A DNA stretch of 64,000 nt, taken from contig NZ_JANBBE010000010.1 of the NCBI RefSeq assembly GCF_024648825.1, forward strand, positions 1 to 64,000, written 5' to 3'. The stretch is from Lentzea californiensis (lineage in GTDB: Bacteria > Actinomycetota > Actinomycetes > Mycobacteriales > Pseudonocardiaceae). Shown here in pieces: positions 35,901 through 42,921 of the stretch (its first letter is position 1; the number at the start of each line of letters is the position of its first letter). A program made the position numbers and the translations under genes. The notes under the pieces are model-generated. The model worked only from the letters and a program-made list of their open reading frames with translations, was not told the DNA's origin and ran no database searches.

Positions 35901-36232
35901 CGGAGGCGCACCCGGACTTCGCGGCCGCAGGGCGGTTCACCTGCGAGGAGCCGGCGTATCGAGCCGGCGGACGCGTCGTCGACCCGCCGGAGCTCGACAC
36001 GGCTCTGCGGGCGGTGTTCGCGGTGCAGTCGGCGAACACGGATCAGGGCCTGCCCGCGGCGTTCGGCAAGGTCGTGCTCTACCCGTGTCGAACTCCCGGC
36101 GAGAAGCACGTGTTCGTCTCGGTGGCGCACACCGGCGGCTACGACCTGAAGATGACCGATGCTCACGGACGGGTCCTGGTGTCCGTCGAGGGCCTGCGGC
36201 TGAAGGTGCCGGCCGAGTGGGGTCCGCGATGA
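29930..36232 (+). CDS. PUFA-synthase-like type I PKS: KS-KS-AT-KR-DH
   Basis: A 2100-residue megasynthase. KS1 (about 5-455) keeps Cys204, His338, Lys372 and His377. KS2 (about 465-930) keeps Cys668, His803 (in HGAGN) and His840. AT (about 1000-1300) has GHSAGE with Ser1100 and LPFHT with His1204. KR (about 1340-1830) has Lys1690, Ser1713, Tyr1726 and Asn1730. The C-terminal double-hotdog DH (about 1840-2095) has His1860 and Asp2023. There is no ACP, ER or thioesterase in cis. Tandem KS and the long KR insertion resemble secondary-lipid/PUFA synthases and hgl-type PKS. GTG 29930 starts 3 nt after the enoyl reductase. It should build a reduced lipid chain iteratively on the free ACP. Confidence 0.85.
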   Translation: MARLFEPVAIVASECLLPGAVDRPAFWRALDEGRTAIAPAPKTWLDRSIYHSADPRAVNRGRSDTVALLPEWKFSKPPKLPPKQLSGMDPTHRLALELGHRVVGPLDEAGRLPKDSTGVWVANVGGTLGTQLSMVAYHASEEWSRKASELRPDLADEVGFFHRGFQERFPHLREDAAVNGNILAGRIANYFDLRGPQMAVDANCASSLAALRAACLSLRDGTCDLALVAAIGVQAAEMTVVSSKAQASAPGPSFPFDAGACGYVPGEGAVMVALVRAEDAVAQGMPVLGVIRSIGRSSNGRGTAPWSPSQRAEELAITRAWEEGEFTPGEQIDYIEAHGTATQVGDRTEHAAMLATYGTAGYRDAIPFGSAKSMVGHTIEVAGMVGLLRALYVFDRGRIPPSVGVGTPAAFVTEHADKLRLAQQTEELAPGPRRVAVSSFGVGGVNYHMIVESAVSSRPVSAAPRREPIAITGMAAIMPDANDVSGVWEHLSQATAVRKQLAGYVREFEEFHSGDSSHRDRTICPVSSIVDKPVLAEPARWRILPKVAGEMFDDHLLLLNAVSQLAAQNVLPEDPAVRARSGVFVTDILDSDGRNSLIRNLMFQRWQEELTRHVQDPSLAAEVFADQELGLGAVTENASVAGQGVLGASRVAGGLDLLGAAVSVNSACASGLAALSVAIQELRAGGLDFAVVGGASIGVDVTNQVALSAIGSLSATGEGRPYDRTADGFVIGSGAAVFTLKRLSDAERDGDEVLAVIRECVGNSDGKGRSMLAPQVRGRREVVRRAYALAGIDPSTAQYVEGHGAGNVLGDSSELQVIAEEMATEGREVALGSVKGNYGHLKSVAGFAGLLKVVLCLRNRTMVATPGFRSPGDLAASLAGKVRIVDRAAEWPENGDQPRRAGLNSFGLGGTNFHAIVDEYVPTTSARTDEQAAGSPRFAAESAVDLADRLDSGTTGSTGQWRASVFAPTSKAARAQRAVLASRLRAAGSRVAEVTESAVWAGPAVRSGPAVALFPGQAGTKDFTAVSWLARNGGADAVAALPEVLGEPGRIIAGALESGDITDLGDLAARSGTSQVLGLLSAHLVWRWFRQEDAVLLGHSAGEFGALVAAGVLRFHDALRACWARGEFAEEVVDGRAGLMAAVFASPDTVARLVDAVPGAYLGTVNGPAFCVISGWAEAIEQVITTAAAEQISCTRLDVHLPFHTPLLAGAVSRLRAVLDEIEVSPPVIPVYSAALNGLYPADPEAIRTSLAALYTEPVRLDLLIRQAAGGSRRFVECGAGRSLSRSVDAVLGDEPHFALPGVTSAHSGLRRLAEGLWVAGLEPVQAEPAEFALFTPVPVAAKPYTGTSWRGVSVRLAGPDRALAAEVADALTAAGAEVCSEADWLVWVAAEQAGEGVPGAEATMAELAELRAVTAELATGWELRSPGGLLVVTTVDGRLGSSRSLLNPAGGALTGFTRALGQEYPEAATAVLDVGPDARSSAARRIAGLGRPPAGYHEFGMDARDWWRTELAPVPPNQAPGPGLLDALHDPEAVVVVSGGTTGIVAEMVCAAARRLNDPRGLLVLLSRTPAAERTEEECLRELADDRKTDQLLEWRRSNPQRSLHEFEREWRRHRRAVEARVTLARLARAGVRVAHELVDVCDVAGMRALRGRLRGRVVRTVVHGAGVERSSRITAKPAREWEDTVAVKVLGCHTLIDLAGEGLRLFVAHGSVSGAVGLPGQTDYSCANEYLAKATARLRAQRPEVVAQYVGWPAWNQVGMAADPETKRRLEGRGFRYLDPDAGVRWSEDVVAAAPTLASHVVLLPVPLPALARRWTSTPTPPGERWWLVDATTGSGATTTVHRLYDATDPRDADLAGHQVRGGVRIAAVQLVEQLAEAVLAGTATVPERLELRDVVFHQGLVLGRSGRRPTRVVVTGDQLRLETSPVLRGDLPGPGSVLVATASWKATTGRDEVDLAKVQRVGDGPDVVREAARFGIDYTGRFATRLHAEAHPDFAAAGRFTCEEPAYRAGGRVVDPPELDTALRAVFAVQSANTDQGLPAAFGKVVLYPCRTPGEKHVFVSVAHTGGYDLKMTDAHGRVLVSVEGLRLKVPAEWGPR

Positions 36233-36879
36233 CCGCTGTGCTCGTGGTCGCCGCGCACCCTGATGACGCCGAGCTCGCGATGGCCATGCGGATCCACGCT
36301 CACGTGCGGTCCGGCGACGCCGTGCGGGTGCACTGCCTGACGATCGGAACGCCGGATCCGGGCGGTTCCGAGCCGAGGCGGGAGGAAGCGCTGCGGGCAG
36401 GCGCCGTGCTGGGTGTCGGCGAGTACACCTTCTCGCCGGCACCCGACACCAGGTTCGTCGAGCACCGGGCGCTGATCCGCGACGAGGTCACCGCCGTGAT
36501 CGAGGACGCGCGGCCTGACCTGGTGTACACCCACTTCCCGCACGACCAGCACCTGGACCACCGCGTCGCGGGGGAGGAGACGACGGCGGTCGCGCTCGGT
36601 CACGTCCGTGCGCTGGCCCACTTCCGATCGCCGTACAGCACGGGCTTCGACCCGACGTCGTTCTTCCTGGCCACCAAGGAGCTCATGGCGGTCAAGGTCG
36701 AGGCGCTGGCGTGCTTCGGTTCGCAGGCGCAGCTCGACATGCGGCTCTTCCACGACCTGGCCGCGGTGTCGCACCACCAGCACGTGCACCGCCGTGTGCT
36801 CGACGCGGTGGACCCGAAGCTGAGGTACGCGGAGTCGTTCCGGATCGTGCGGGAGCTGAATCTGTCCGAAGTGGACTGA
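36229..36879 (+). CDS. PIG-L-family zinc deacetylase
   Basis: A 216-residue LmbE/PIG-L protein with intact zinc motifs: AAHPDDAEL (His10, Asp12, Asp13), HFPHDQHLDHR and HHQHVHRRV. Such enzymes N-deacetylate GlcNAc-linked substrates such as GlcNAc-inositols, lipids or glycopeptide antibiotics. ATG 36229 overlaps the PKS stop by 4 bp. It pairs with a metal-ligand-deficient paralogue at 25695. Deacetylation of an amino-sugar glycolipid made by the cluster is a reasonable inference. Confidence 0.85.
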   Translation: MTAVLVVAAHPDDAELAMAMRIHAHVRSGDAVRVHCLTIGTPDPGGSEPRREEALRAGAVLGVGEYTFSPAPDTRFVEHRALIRDEVTAVIEDARPDLVYTHFPHDQHLDHRVAGEETTAVALGHVRALAHFRSPYSTGFDPTSFFLATKELMAVKVEALACFGSQAQLDMRLFHDLAAVSHHQHVHRRVLDAVDPKLRYAESFRIVRELNLSEVD

Positions 36880-36909
36880 CAACGGTGGAAGCCGCTGAAC
36901 GGGGGAGAA

Positions 36910-37884
36910 GTGGCTGCGATCGAGTACCTGGCGGAAGCCGAGCTGTCGGTGGTCGTCCCGATGTACGACGAGGAAGAGGTGCTGCCGAGCTTCCTCGGCA
37001 GACTGCGCCCGGTGCTCGACGGGCTGCGCGTGCGGTACGAGGTGATCGCGGTCGACGACGCGTCGGCAGACCAGACACCTGTGCTGCTGCAACGGGTCCT
37101 GCGGACGTGGCCGCAGCTGCGAGTGGTGCGGTTGCGGGCGAACGCGGGGCACCAGGCCGCGTTGTCGGCCGGTCTGTCGCGGGCTCGCGGACGGTGGGTG
37201 GTCACGATCGACGCGGACCTCCAGGACCCACCAGAGCTGATCGCGGACCTGCTCGCCGAGGCTCGGGCGGGCGAGGTCGACGTGGTCTACGGAGTGCGGG
37301 CGAACAGGTCGAGCGACACCGCGTTCAAACGACGCACCGCGAGCCTGTACTACCGGCTGCTGCGCCGGCTGTCCGGAGTGGACGCGCCACGCGACGCCGG
37401 CGACTTCCGGTTGATGTCGCGCGCCACCGTCGACGCCGTGCTCGCGGTGGCCGAACGCGGGCGCGTGCTGCGGGTCGTGGTGCCCGCCCTCGGCTTCCCG
37501 TCCGCGATCGTGCGCTACCGCAGGGAACGACGTGCGGCGGGACGGTCGAAGTACCCGCTGGCGAAGATGGTCGGGCTGGCGATGGAGTCGGTGATCAACT
37601 GGTCGCTCGCCCCGTTGCGGCTCGCGACCTGGTTCGGGTTGCTGGGGTTCCTCGCGGCGCTGCTGTCGACCGGTTACGGCGTGGTGGGCGGTCTGCTCGG
37701 GCACGCGGTGCCGGGCTGGACGTCCACGGTCACGATCGTGTCGGCGTTCGCCGCGATCGAGCTGTTGTGCATCGGGGTGCTGGGCGAGTACGTCGGCCGG
37801 ATCCTCAAGGCGCAGAGGGAACTTCCCGTGTTCTTCGTCGCGTACGACTCCGCCGAGACGGCGTCCGCGCGGAAGGTGTCCTGA
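36910..37884 (+). CDS. GT2 polyprenyl-phosphate glycosyltransferase (GtrB/DPM1-like)
   Basis: A 324-residue protein. The N-terminal GT-A domain has LSVVVPMYDEEEVLPSF, VDDASADQT, IDADLQDPPELI (DxD-like) and the acceptor-side RRERRAAGRSKYPL. Two hydrophobic segments near the C-terminus anchor it. Such enzymes transfer a sugar from a nucleotide donor to polyprenyl phosphate at the inner membrane face. GTG 36910 follows GGGGGAG closely. With GtrA (42466) for flipping and two GT39 enzymes for final transfer, it completes an extracytoplasmic glycosylation route. Confidence 0.9.
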   Translation: MAAIEYLAEAELSVVVPMYDEEEVLPSFLGRLRPVLDGLRVRYEVIAVDDASADQTPVLLQRVLRTWPQLRVVRLRANAGHQAALSAGLSRARGRWVVTIDADLQDPPELIADLLAEARAGEVDVVYGVRANRSSDTAFKRRTASLYYRLLRRLSGVDAPRDAGDFRLMSRATVDAVLAVAERGRVLRVVVPALGFPSAIVRYRRERRAAGRSKYPLAKMVGLAMESVINWSLAPLRLATWFGLLGFLAALLSTGYGVVGGLLGHAVPGWTSTVTIVSAFAAIELLCIGVLGEYVGRILKAQRELPVFFVAYDSAETASARKVS

Positions 37885-38582
37885 TGCACCACGAGGAGAT
37901 CCGCAAGCTGGCGCGCCTCGAGGACTCGCACTGGTGGTACCGGGAGCGGCGGCACCTGCTCGCCCGGATGATCAGACGGCTGACACCGGGCATCGCACTC
38001 GACGTCGGTGCCGCCGGTGGTGGCAACACCCGTGTGCTGGTCGCTCACGGCTGGCGCTCGACGGCGGTGGAGCACGGCGAGGAAGGCGCGGCGATCGCGG
38101 CCGCGCGCGGACTGCCCGTCGTGCGGGCCGACGCGTGCCATCTTCCTTTCGCGGACCGGACCGCCGACCTCGTCATCGCGTTCGACGTGCTGGAACACAT
38201 CTCCCGTGACGACGCCGCGGCAGCCGAGATCCACCGCGTACTCAAACCTGGAGGCACGTTCCTCGCGACGGTTCCCGCCGATCCCCGGCTGTGGTCGGCG
38301 CACGACGTCGCCGTCGGGCACGTGCGCCGCTACACCCGTTCGTCACTGCAGGCTCTCCTGTGGCGCAACGGGTTCGAGATTCGATCCTGCCGCTCCTGGA
38401 ACGTGTTGCTGCGGCCCGTCGCGGCGTGGCGGCGCAAACGGGTGTCAGGCAGCGATCTGCAGGAGCCGCATCCGCTGGTGAACCGCACGCTCGCCGCCGT
38501 GGTCGGCGCCGAGCGGTACCTCAGCGTCGGCAGGTGGCCAGGGGTCAGCCTGCTCGTCCATGCCCGCCGTCCACAGACATGA
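37884..38582 (+). CDS. Class I SAM-dependent methyltransferase
   Basis: A 232-residue methyltransferase. WWYRERRHLL leads into SAM motif I ALDVGAAGGGNTRVL, and VIAFDVLEHISRDDAAAAEI plus LKPGGTFLATVPAD are motifs II and III. HDVAVGHVRRYTRSSLQALL matches a group often found beside polyprenyl glycosyltransferases. ATG 37884 overlaps the GT2 stop by 1 nt, which implies a functional link with glycolipid formation. The substrate is unknown. Confidence 0.88.
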   Translation: MHHEEIRKLARLEDSHWWYRERRHLLARMIRRLTPGIALDVGAAGGGNTRVLVAHGWRSTAVEHGEEGAAIAAARGLPVVRADACHLPFADRTADLVIAFDVLEHISRDDAAAAEIHRVLKPGGTFLATVPADPRLWSAHDVAVGHVRRYTRSSLQALLWRNGFEIRSCRSWNVLLRPVAAWRRKRVSGSDLQEPHPLVNRTLAAVVGAERYLSVGRWPGVSLLVHARRPQT

Positions 38583-38588
38583 GGTGAC

Positions 38589-40112
38589 ATGTCGACCACG
38601 GTCGAGATCACGGAAGAACGACATTCGATGCTGCCACCGCTGTCCCGTGCGGTGCCGGCGCTCGTCGTCGCGTTCGGCGTGCTCGTCTGCGTGACGCAGA
38701 ACGGGTACGAACTCGCCGGCGACGAGTACTTCTTCCTCGTGGCGGGAGATCATCTCGCCTGGGGGTACGCCGACCAGCCTCCGCTGGTGGCCGCGTTGGC
38801 CCGGCTCTCCGACACGCTCATGCCCGGCTCGCGGATGCTTCTGCGGTTGCCGATGGTGCTCGCGGTGTGTGCGGGAATCCTCGTGACCGCGCTGATCGCG
38901 CGCGAGTTCGGAGGACGGCGCAAAGTCCAGTTGCTGGCCGCCGCGGCGTTCATGCTCAGCACCTACACGCTGGTGCACACCCGCGCCGTGACGACGGACG
39001 CGATCGACATGGCCTGCTGGGCGACGGTGACCTGGCTGCTCGTGCGGTGGACGCGCACCCGGCGGGACGGACTGTGGTGGGGGATCGGGCTGGCCACCGC
39101 GTTCGCGTTGCAGGGCAAGTACATCATCGGGGTGTTCTGGATCGTCGTGGCCCTGGCCCTCGGGCTGGCAGGCCCGCGTGACGTCTTCCGCAAACCGGTC
39201 GTGTGGCTGGCCGGGCTGCTCGCGGCGCTGTCGACGATCCCGAGTTTGGCCTGGCAGGCGCGCAACGGCTGGCCGCAGGCGGACGAGGGGCCCGCCATCT
39301 GGGCGGACGCCGAGGCGCTCGGCGGGCATCTGGTGTTCTTCCCGTCGTTGTTCTCGTGGCTGGGGATCGCCGGCGCGGCGCTGTTCTGCTGGGGCACGTG
39401 GTGGCTGCTCAGACATGGTCGTGACAACCGGTTCCTGGGTGTCGTGCTCCTTGTCGTCGTCGCGCTGGTGTGGCTGGTCGAGCTGCGCCGCAACTACCTC
39501 GGTGGGCTCTTCCCGCTCGGCATCGCGGTCGGTGCGGTCCAGTTCGGACAGCTGGCCGAGCGCAAGCGGTGGCTCTGGAACGGAACCGCCCTGCCGGCCC
39601 TGGGGCTCACCGTCGCGGTGCTGCTGCCCGCGCTGATCCCGGTCGGACCCGGCTGGCTGAGCGGTGTGAACCGGTACCTGCTGCCAGATCACCGGTTCGA
39701 CTGGGACGGGCTGGCCGTCGCCGTGTCGGAGGTCGTGCGGCAGGTTCCCGAATCGGAACGCGACACCACCGTGGTGATCGCGGGCGACTACTGGCGTTCC
39801 AGCGTGCTGGAACGGTTGCGGGACGAGCACTCGTTGCCGTTGGTGTACGGCGACATGCAGGGCTCGTACTTCTTCGGCCCGCCGCCGCCGGACACCAGGA
39901 CCGTGATCTACGTCGACGAGCTGCCGGAGCCGTTGAAGCGCAGCTGCGGCAGCCACGAGCTCAGCCGGACGTTCATCGACCCGCACACCTCGCCGGTGCA
40001 CCAGGAGCAGACGCACACGCCCATCCACCTCTGCCGGGACCTGCGCGTGCCGATCGACCGCCTCTGGCCGGAGCTGCGGCACACCACACTGCCTTGGGAC
40101 GGTCGCGAATGA
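38589..40112 (+). CDS. GT39-type membrane glycosyltransferase (copy 2)
   Basis: A 507-residue polytopic membrane protein closely related to the one at 12308. The loop GDEYFFLVAGDHLAWGYADQ carries the catalytic acidic residues; IPSLAWQARNGWPQ and VVIAGDYWRSS are shared with copy 1. About ten transmembrane segments precede a soluble C-terminal domain. ATG 38589 has GAGGTG upstream and the stop overlaps the galactose oxidase ATG. It likely moves a polyprenyl-linked sugar onto the lipid product outside the membrane. Two copies suggest two sugars or two positions. Confidence 0.87.
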   Translation: MSTTVEITEERHSMLPPLSRAVPALVVAFGVLVCVTQNGYELAGDEYFFLVAGDHLAWGYADQPPLVAALARLSDTLMPGSRMLLRLPMVLAVCAGILVTALIAREFGGRRKVQLLAAAAFMLSTYTLVHTRAVTTDAIDMACWATVTWLLVRWTRTRRDGLWWGIGLATAFALQGKYIIGVFWIVVALALGLAGPRDVFRKPVVWLAGLLAALSTIPSLAWQARNGWPQADEGPAIWADAEALGGHLVFFPSLFSWLGIAGAALFCWGTWWLLRHGRDNRFLGVVLLVVVALVWLVELRRNYLGGLFPLGIAVGAVQFGQLAERKRWLWNGTALPALGLTVAVLLPALIPVGPGWLSGVNRYLLPDHRFDWDGLAVAVSEVVRQVPESERDTTVVIAGDYWRSSVLERLRDEHSLPLVYGDMQGSYFFGPPPPDTRTVIYVDELPEPLKRSCGSHELSRTFIDPHTSPVHQEQTHTPIHLCRDLRVPIDRLWPELRHTTLPWDGRE

Positions 40113-42469
40113 GACGCGGGTGGACGTTCGTGCTCGCGGTGGTGAGTGCGGTGGTGCTGGCCGTCGCCGTGCTCACCACCGGTGGTCCGGGCGCAGGCCA
40201 CCACGTGTTGCCCGCCGCGGCGATGACGCCGAACGCGCCGACGTTACCTCGCACCGGCTGGACCGCGTCCGCCAGCGATGAGGAGGTCATCGCCGGCCAG
40301 TTCTGGGCGGCCAAGGTGCTGGACGGCGACAACAGCACGTTCTGGCACAGCAGGTACCGCGTCGCGCCCGCTGGGTTGCCGCACTCGATCACCATCGACA
40401 TGCACCGGATCCAGGTGGTGTCCGCACTGGTCTACCTGCCGCGGCCGGGCGGGGGCGAGGGCACGATCGGCGGCTACGAGATCAGGCTCAGCCACAACGG
40501 CGAGACGTGGAGCACCCCGGTCGCGATCGGCACGCTCGCGGACACCGCGTCGGTGAAGACGTTGAGCTTCCCCGCGCGGGCCACGAGGTTCGTGCGGCTC
40601 GTCGCGACCTCCGAGGCGGGTGACCGCGGCCCGTGGTCCTCCGCTGCCGAGCTGAACCTGCTCGGCGACCCCGGATCCCTGCCGGGCCTGGTCGAGCTGC
40701 CTCGCGCGGGTTGGACCGTCGCGGGCACGGACAGCGGTGACGGGCGCGGCGTTCTGGACGGCGACCCCGCCACGTTCTGGCAGGGAGGTCACTGGATCAC
40801 CCTCGACATGGGTGCACAGGTCACCGTCTCGGCACTGCGTTACCAGCCACGCCGGGACGGCCTCGGCCGCATCGGGTCGTACGCGGTGCACGTGAGCGCC
40901 GACGGGGTGGCGTTCAGCCCCGTCGCCACCGGCCGGTGGCCTGAGGACGAACTGCAGAAGAGCACGACGTTCCCACCGGTCACCGCGCGGTACGTCCGGC
41001 TGAGCGCGTCGAGTGACGCCGGTGCGTCCGAGATCGCCCTGAGCGCGCCCGCGAATCCGGCCGTCTCGGGCTCGTGGGGCGAGATGATCGGCTTCCCGAT
41101 CGTGCCCGTGGCGACGGCCACCCTGCCCGGCAACAAGGTGCTGGTCTGGTCCTCCGTCCTCGCCGACGACCACGGTGGTTCGTGGGGCTCGACCGAGACC
41201 GCGCTTCTCGACCTGGGGACCGGCGCGGTGAGCAGGCGTCGGGTGTTTACCACCGGTCATGACATGTTCTGTCCCGGCACCGCCCAACTGGCAGACGGCC
41301 GCCTCATGGTCACGGGCGGCAGCAACAGCGACAAGACCAGCATCTACACCCCGGCGACCGACAGCTGGCAGGCCGGTCCGCGCCTGCGCATCCCCCGCGG
41401 TTACCAAGGCATGACCGCGCTACCGGATGGCGGCGCGTTCGTGTTCGGCGGCTCGTGGAGCGGCGGCAACGGCGGCAAGCACGGTGAGGTCTGGTCGTCG
41501 TCCGGCTGGCGTAAGCTCCCCGGTGTGCGGGTGGACCGGACGTTGACCGACGATCCACAGGGCGTCTACCGCTCCGACAACCACGGCTGGTACCTCGCGG
41601 CCTCCGGCGGCCGGATCTTCCACGCGGGCCCGTCGCGCTCCATGCACTGGATCAGCACCGCGGGCGACGGCTCGTTGACGGACGCGGGCCCACGCGGTGA
41701 CGCCCAGGACGCCATGAACGGCAATGCGGTCCTCTACGACGTGGGCAAGATCCTGACCGTGGGCGGTGCGACCGCCTACCAGGACGCTCCCGCCACGCGC
41801 CGCGCGTACACAGTGGACATCAACGGCGCACAGCCAGTGGTCCAGCGCGTCGCCGATCTCGGACACGCCAGAACCTTCGCCAACAGCGCCGTCCTGCCTG
41901 ACGGCAAGGTCTTCGTGGTCGGCGGCCAGGCCCACGCGGCGCCGTTCAGCGACGAGGCCTCGGCCATGACCTCGGAACTGTGGGATCCGGCGACCGGCGA
42001 GTTCACTCCGATGGCGACCATGGCCGTGCCGCGCAACTACCACAGCGTGGCCAACCTCCTGCCGGACGGCCGAATCTTCTCCGGAGGCGGCGGCCTGTGC
42101 GGCAAGTGCGCCACGAACCACTTCGACGGGCAGATCTTCACCCCGCCGTACCTGCTCAACGCGGACGGCACCCCACGCGACCGCCCGATCCTCGTCACGG
42201 TGCCGCGATTCGCCGCTCCGGGAGCTGTTGTGCCCGTGCGGACCGACCGTGCGGTGCAGTCGTTCTCGCTGGTCCGAATGGGAGCTGCCACCCACTCCGT
42301 CAACAACGACCAGCGCCGCGTCCCGCTGCCGGTGGTCTCGTCCGCTGGCACGAACTACTCGCTTTCCGTACCCGCTGATCGGGGCGTCGCCCTGCCGGGT
42401 GAGTACATGCTCTTCGCCCTGGACGCGGCCGGAACGCCGAGCGTGGCGACGACCATCCACATCGGCTAG
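40109..42469 (+). CDS. Secreted galactose oxidase with two F5/8-type domains
   Basis: A 786-residue secreted copper-radical oxidase. An N-terminal hydrophobic signal/anchor (about residues 5-23) is followed by two discoidin (F5/8 C, CBM32-like) domains (about 45-185 and 190-310), a kelch propeller and a C-terminal DUF1929 domain. All radical-site residues are visible by motif: Cys388 (HDMFCPG), Tyr432 (RGYQG), Trp450 (GGSWSGG), Tyr644-His645 (RNYHS) and His729 (ATHSVN). It oxidises the C6 hydroxyl of galactose-type sugars to an aldehyde. The ATG overlaps the GT39 stop. It might oxidise the sugar attached by GT39. Confidence 0.88.
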   Translation: MRRGWTFVLAVVSAVVLAVAVLTTGGPGAGHHVLPAAAMTPNAPTLPRTGWTASASDEEVIAGQFWAAKVLDGDNSTFWHSRYRVAPAGLPHSITIDMHRIQVVSALVYLPRPGGGEGTIGGYEIRLSHNGETWSTPVAIGTLADTASVKTLSFPARATRFVRLVATSEAGDRGPWSSAAELNLLGDPGSLPGLVELPRAGWTVAGTDSGDGRGVLDGDPATFWQGGHWITLDMGAQVTVSALRYQPRRDGLGRIGSYAVHVSADGVAFSPVATGRWPEDELQKSTTFPPVTARYVRLSASSDAGASEIALSAPANPAVSGSWGEMIGFPIVPVATATLPGNKVLVWSSVLADDHGGSWGSTETALLDLGTGAVSRRRVFTTGHDMFCPGTAQLADGRLMVTGGSNSDKTSIYTPATDSWQAGPRLRIPRGYQGMTALPDGGAFVFGGSWSGGNGGKHGEVWSSSGWRKLPGVRVDRTLTDDPQGVYRSDNHGWYLAASGGRIFHAGPSRSMHWISTAGDGSLTDAGPRGDAQDAMNGNAVLYDVGKILTVGGATAYQDAPATRRAYTVDINGAQPVVQRVADLGHARTFANSAVLPDGKVFVVGGQAHAAPFSDEASAMTSELWDPATGEFTPMATMAVPRNYHSVANLLPDGRIFSGGGGLCGKCATNHFDGQIFTPPYLLNADGTPRDRPILVTVPRFAAPGAVVPVRTDRAVQSFSLVRMGAATHSVNNDQRRVPLPVVSSAGTNYSLSVPADRGVALPGEYMLFALDAAGTPSVATTIHIG

Positions 42470-42789
42470 TCCCGGCGCGGGTGGAACACCCAGAACCGCA
42501 TGACCGCGAACCTCGCCAGCGTCGTCGTGACGCTGGCGACCAGCAGCACCACCAGCTCCACCACTCGCGGCGCGCCGGCACCCAGCAGTGCCAGCGCGCC
42601 GTTGGTGAGCGCGAAACCGAGCCCGAACACCACCAGTCCCTCGAAGTGTTGCCGAGCAAGCTTCTCCCTGCCCTGCTTGCCGAACGTCAGCCTGCGATTC
42701 GCCGCCGTGTTGGCGACGGCGGTCACCAGCAACGCCACGCTGTTCGCCGCGAACGGGCCTATCGCGCCGCGCAATCCGCTGTACAGCAC
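42466..42789 (-). CDS. GtrA-family membrane protein (flippase-like), start uncertain
   Basis: A protein of at least 107 residues with GtrA-type membrane segments and the motif FAANSVALLVTAVANTAANRRLTF; the C-terminus RFWVFHPRR is typical. GtrA proteins are thought to flip polyprenyl-phosphate sugars. From GTG 42789 the first membrane helix is missing; homologous codons (LLRFAAVGVASTLAYLV) continue upstream to about 42891, but that stretch has no ATG, GTG or TTG. An ATC at 42891 after AAAGGGA, or a CTG, might be the real start, or the 5' end is damaged. Its stop codon shares the palindrome CTAG (42466-42469) with the convergent galactose oxidase stop. Confidence 0.72.
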   Translation of the reverse strand: MLYSGLRGAIGPFAANSVALLVTAVANTAANRRLTFGKQGREKLARQHFEGLVVFGLGFALTNGALALLGAGAPRVVELVVLLVASVTTTLARFAVMRFWVFHPRRD

Positions 42790-42921
42790 CAGGTACGCGA
42801 GTGTGCTCGCGACGCCGACTGCCGCGAAGCGCAGCAGCTGTCCCCCAAGAGCCGCGATGACGCCCTCCGCACCGGTGACGGTCGACGGGATTTCCCTTTG
42901 CTGTCAATGAAATACGCCTGA

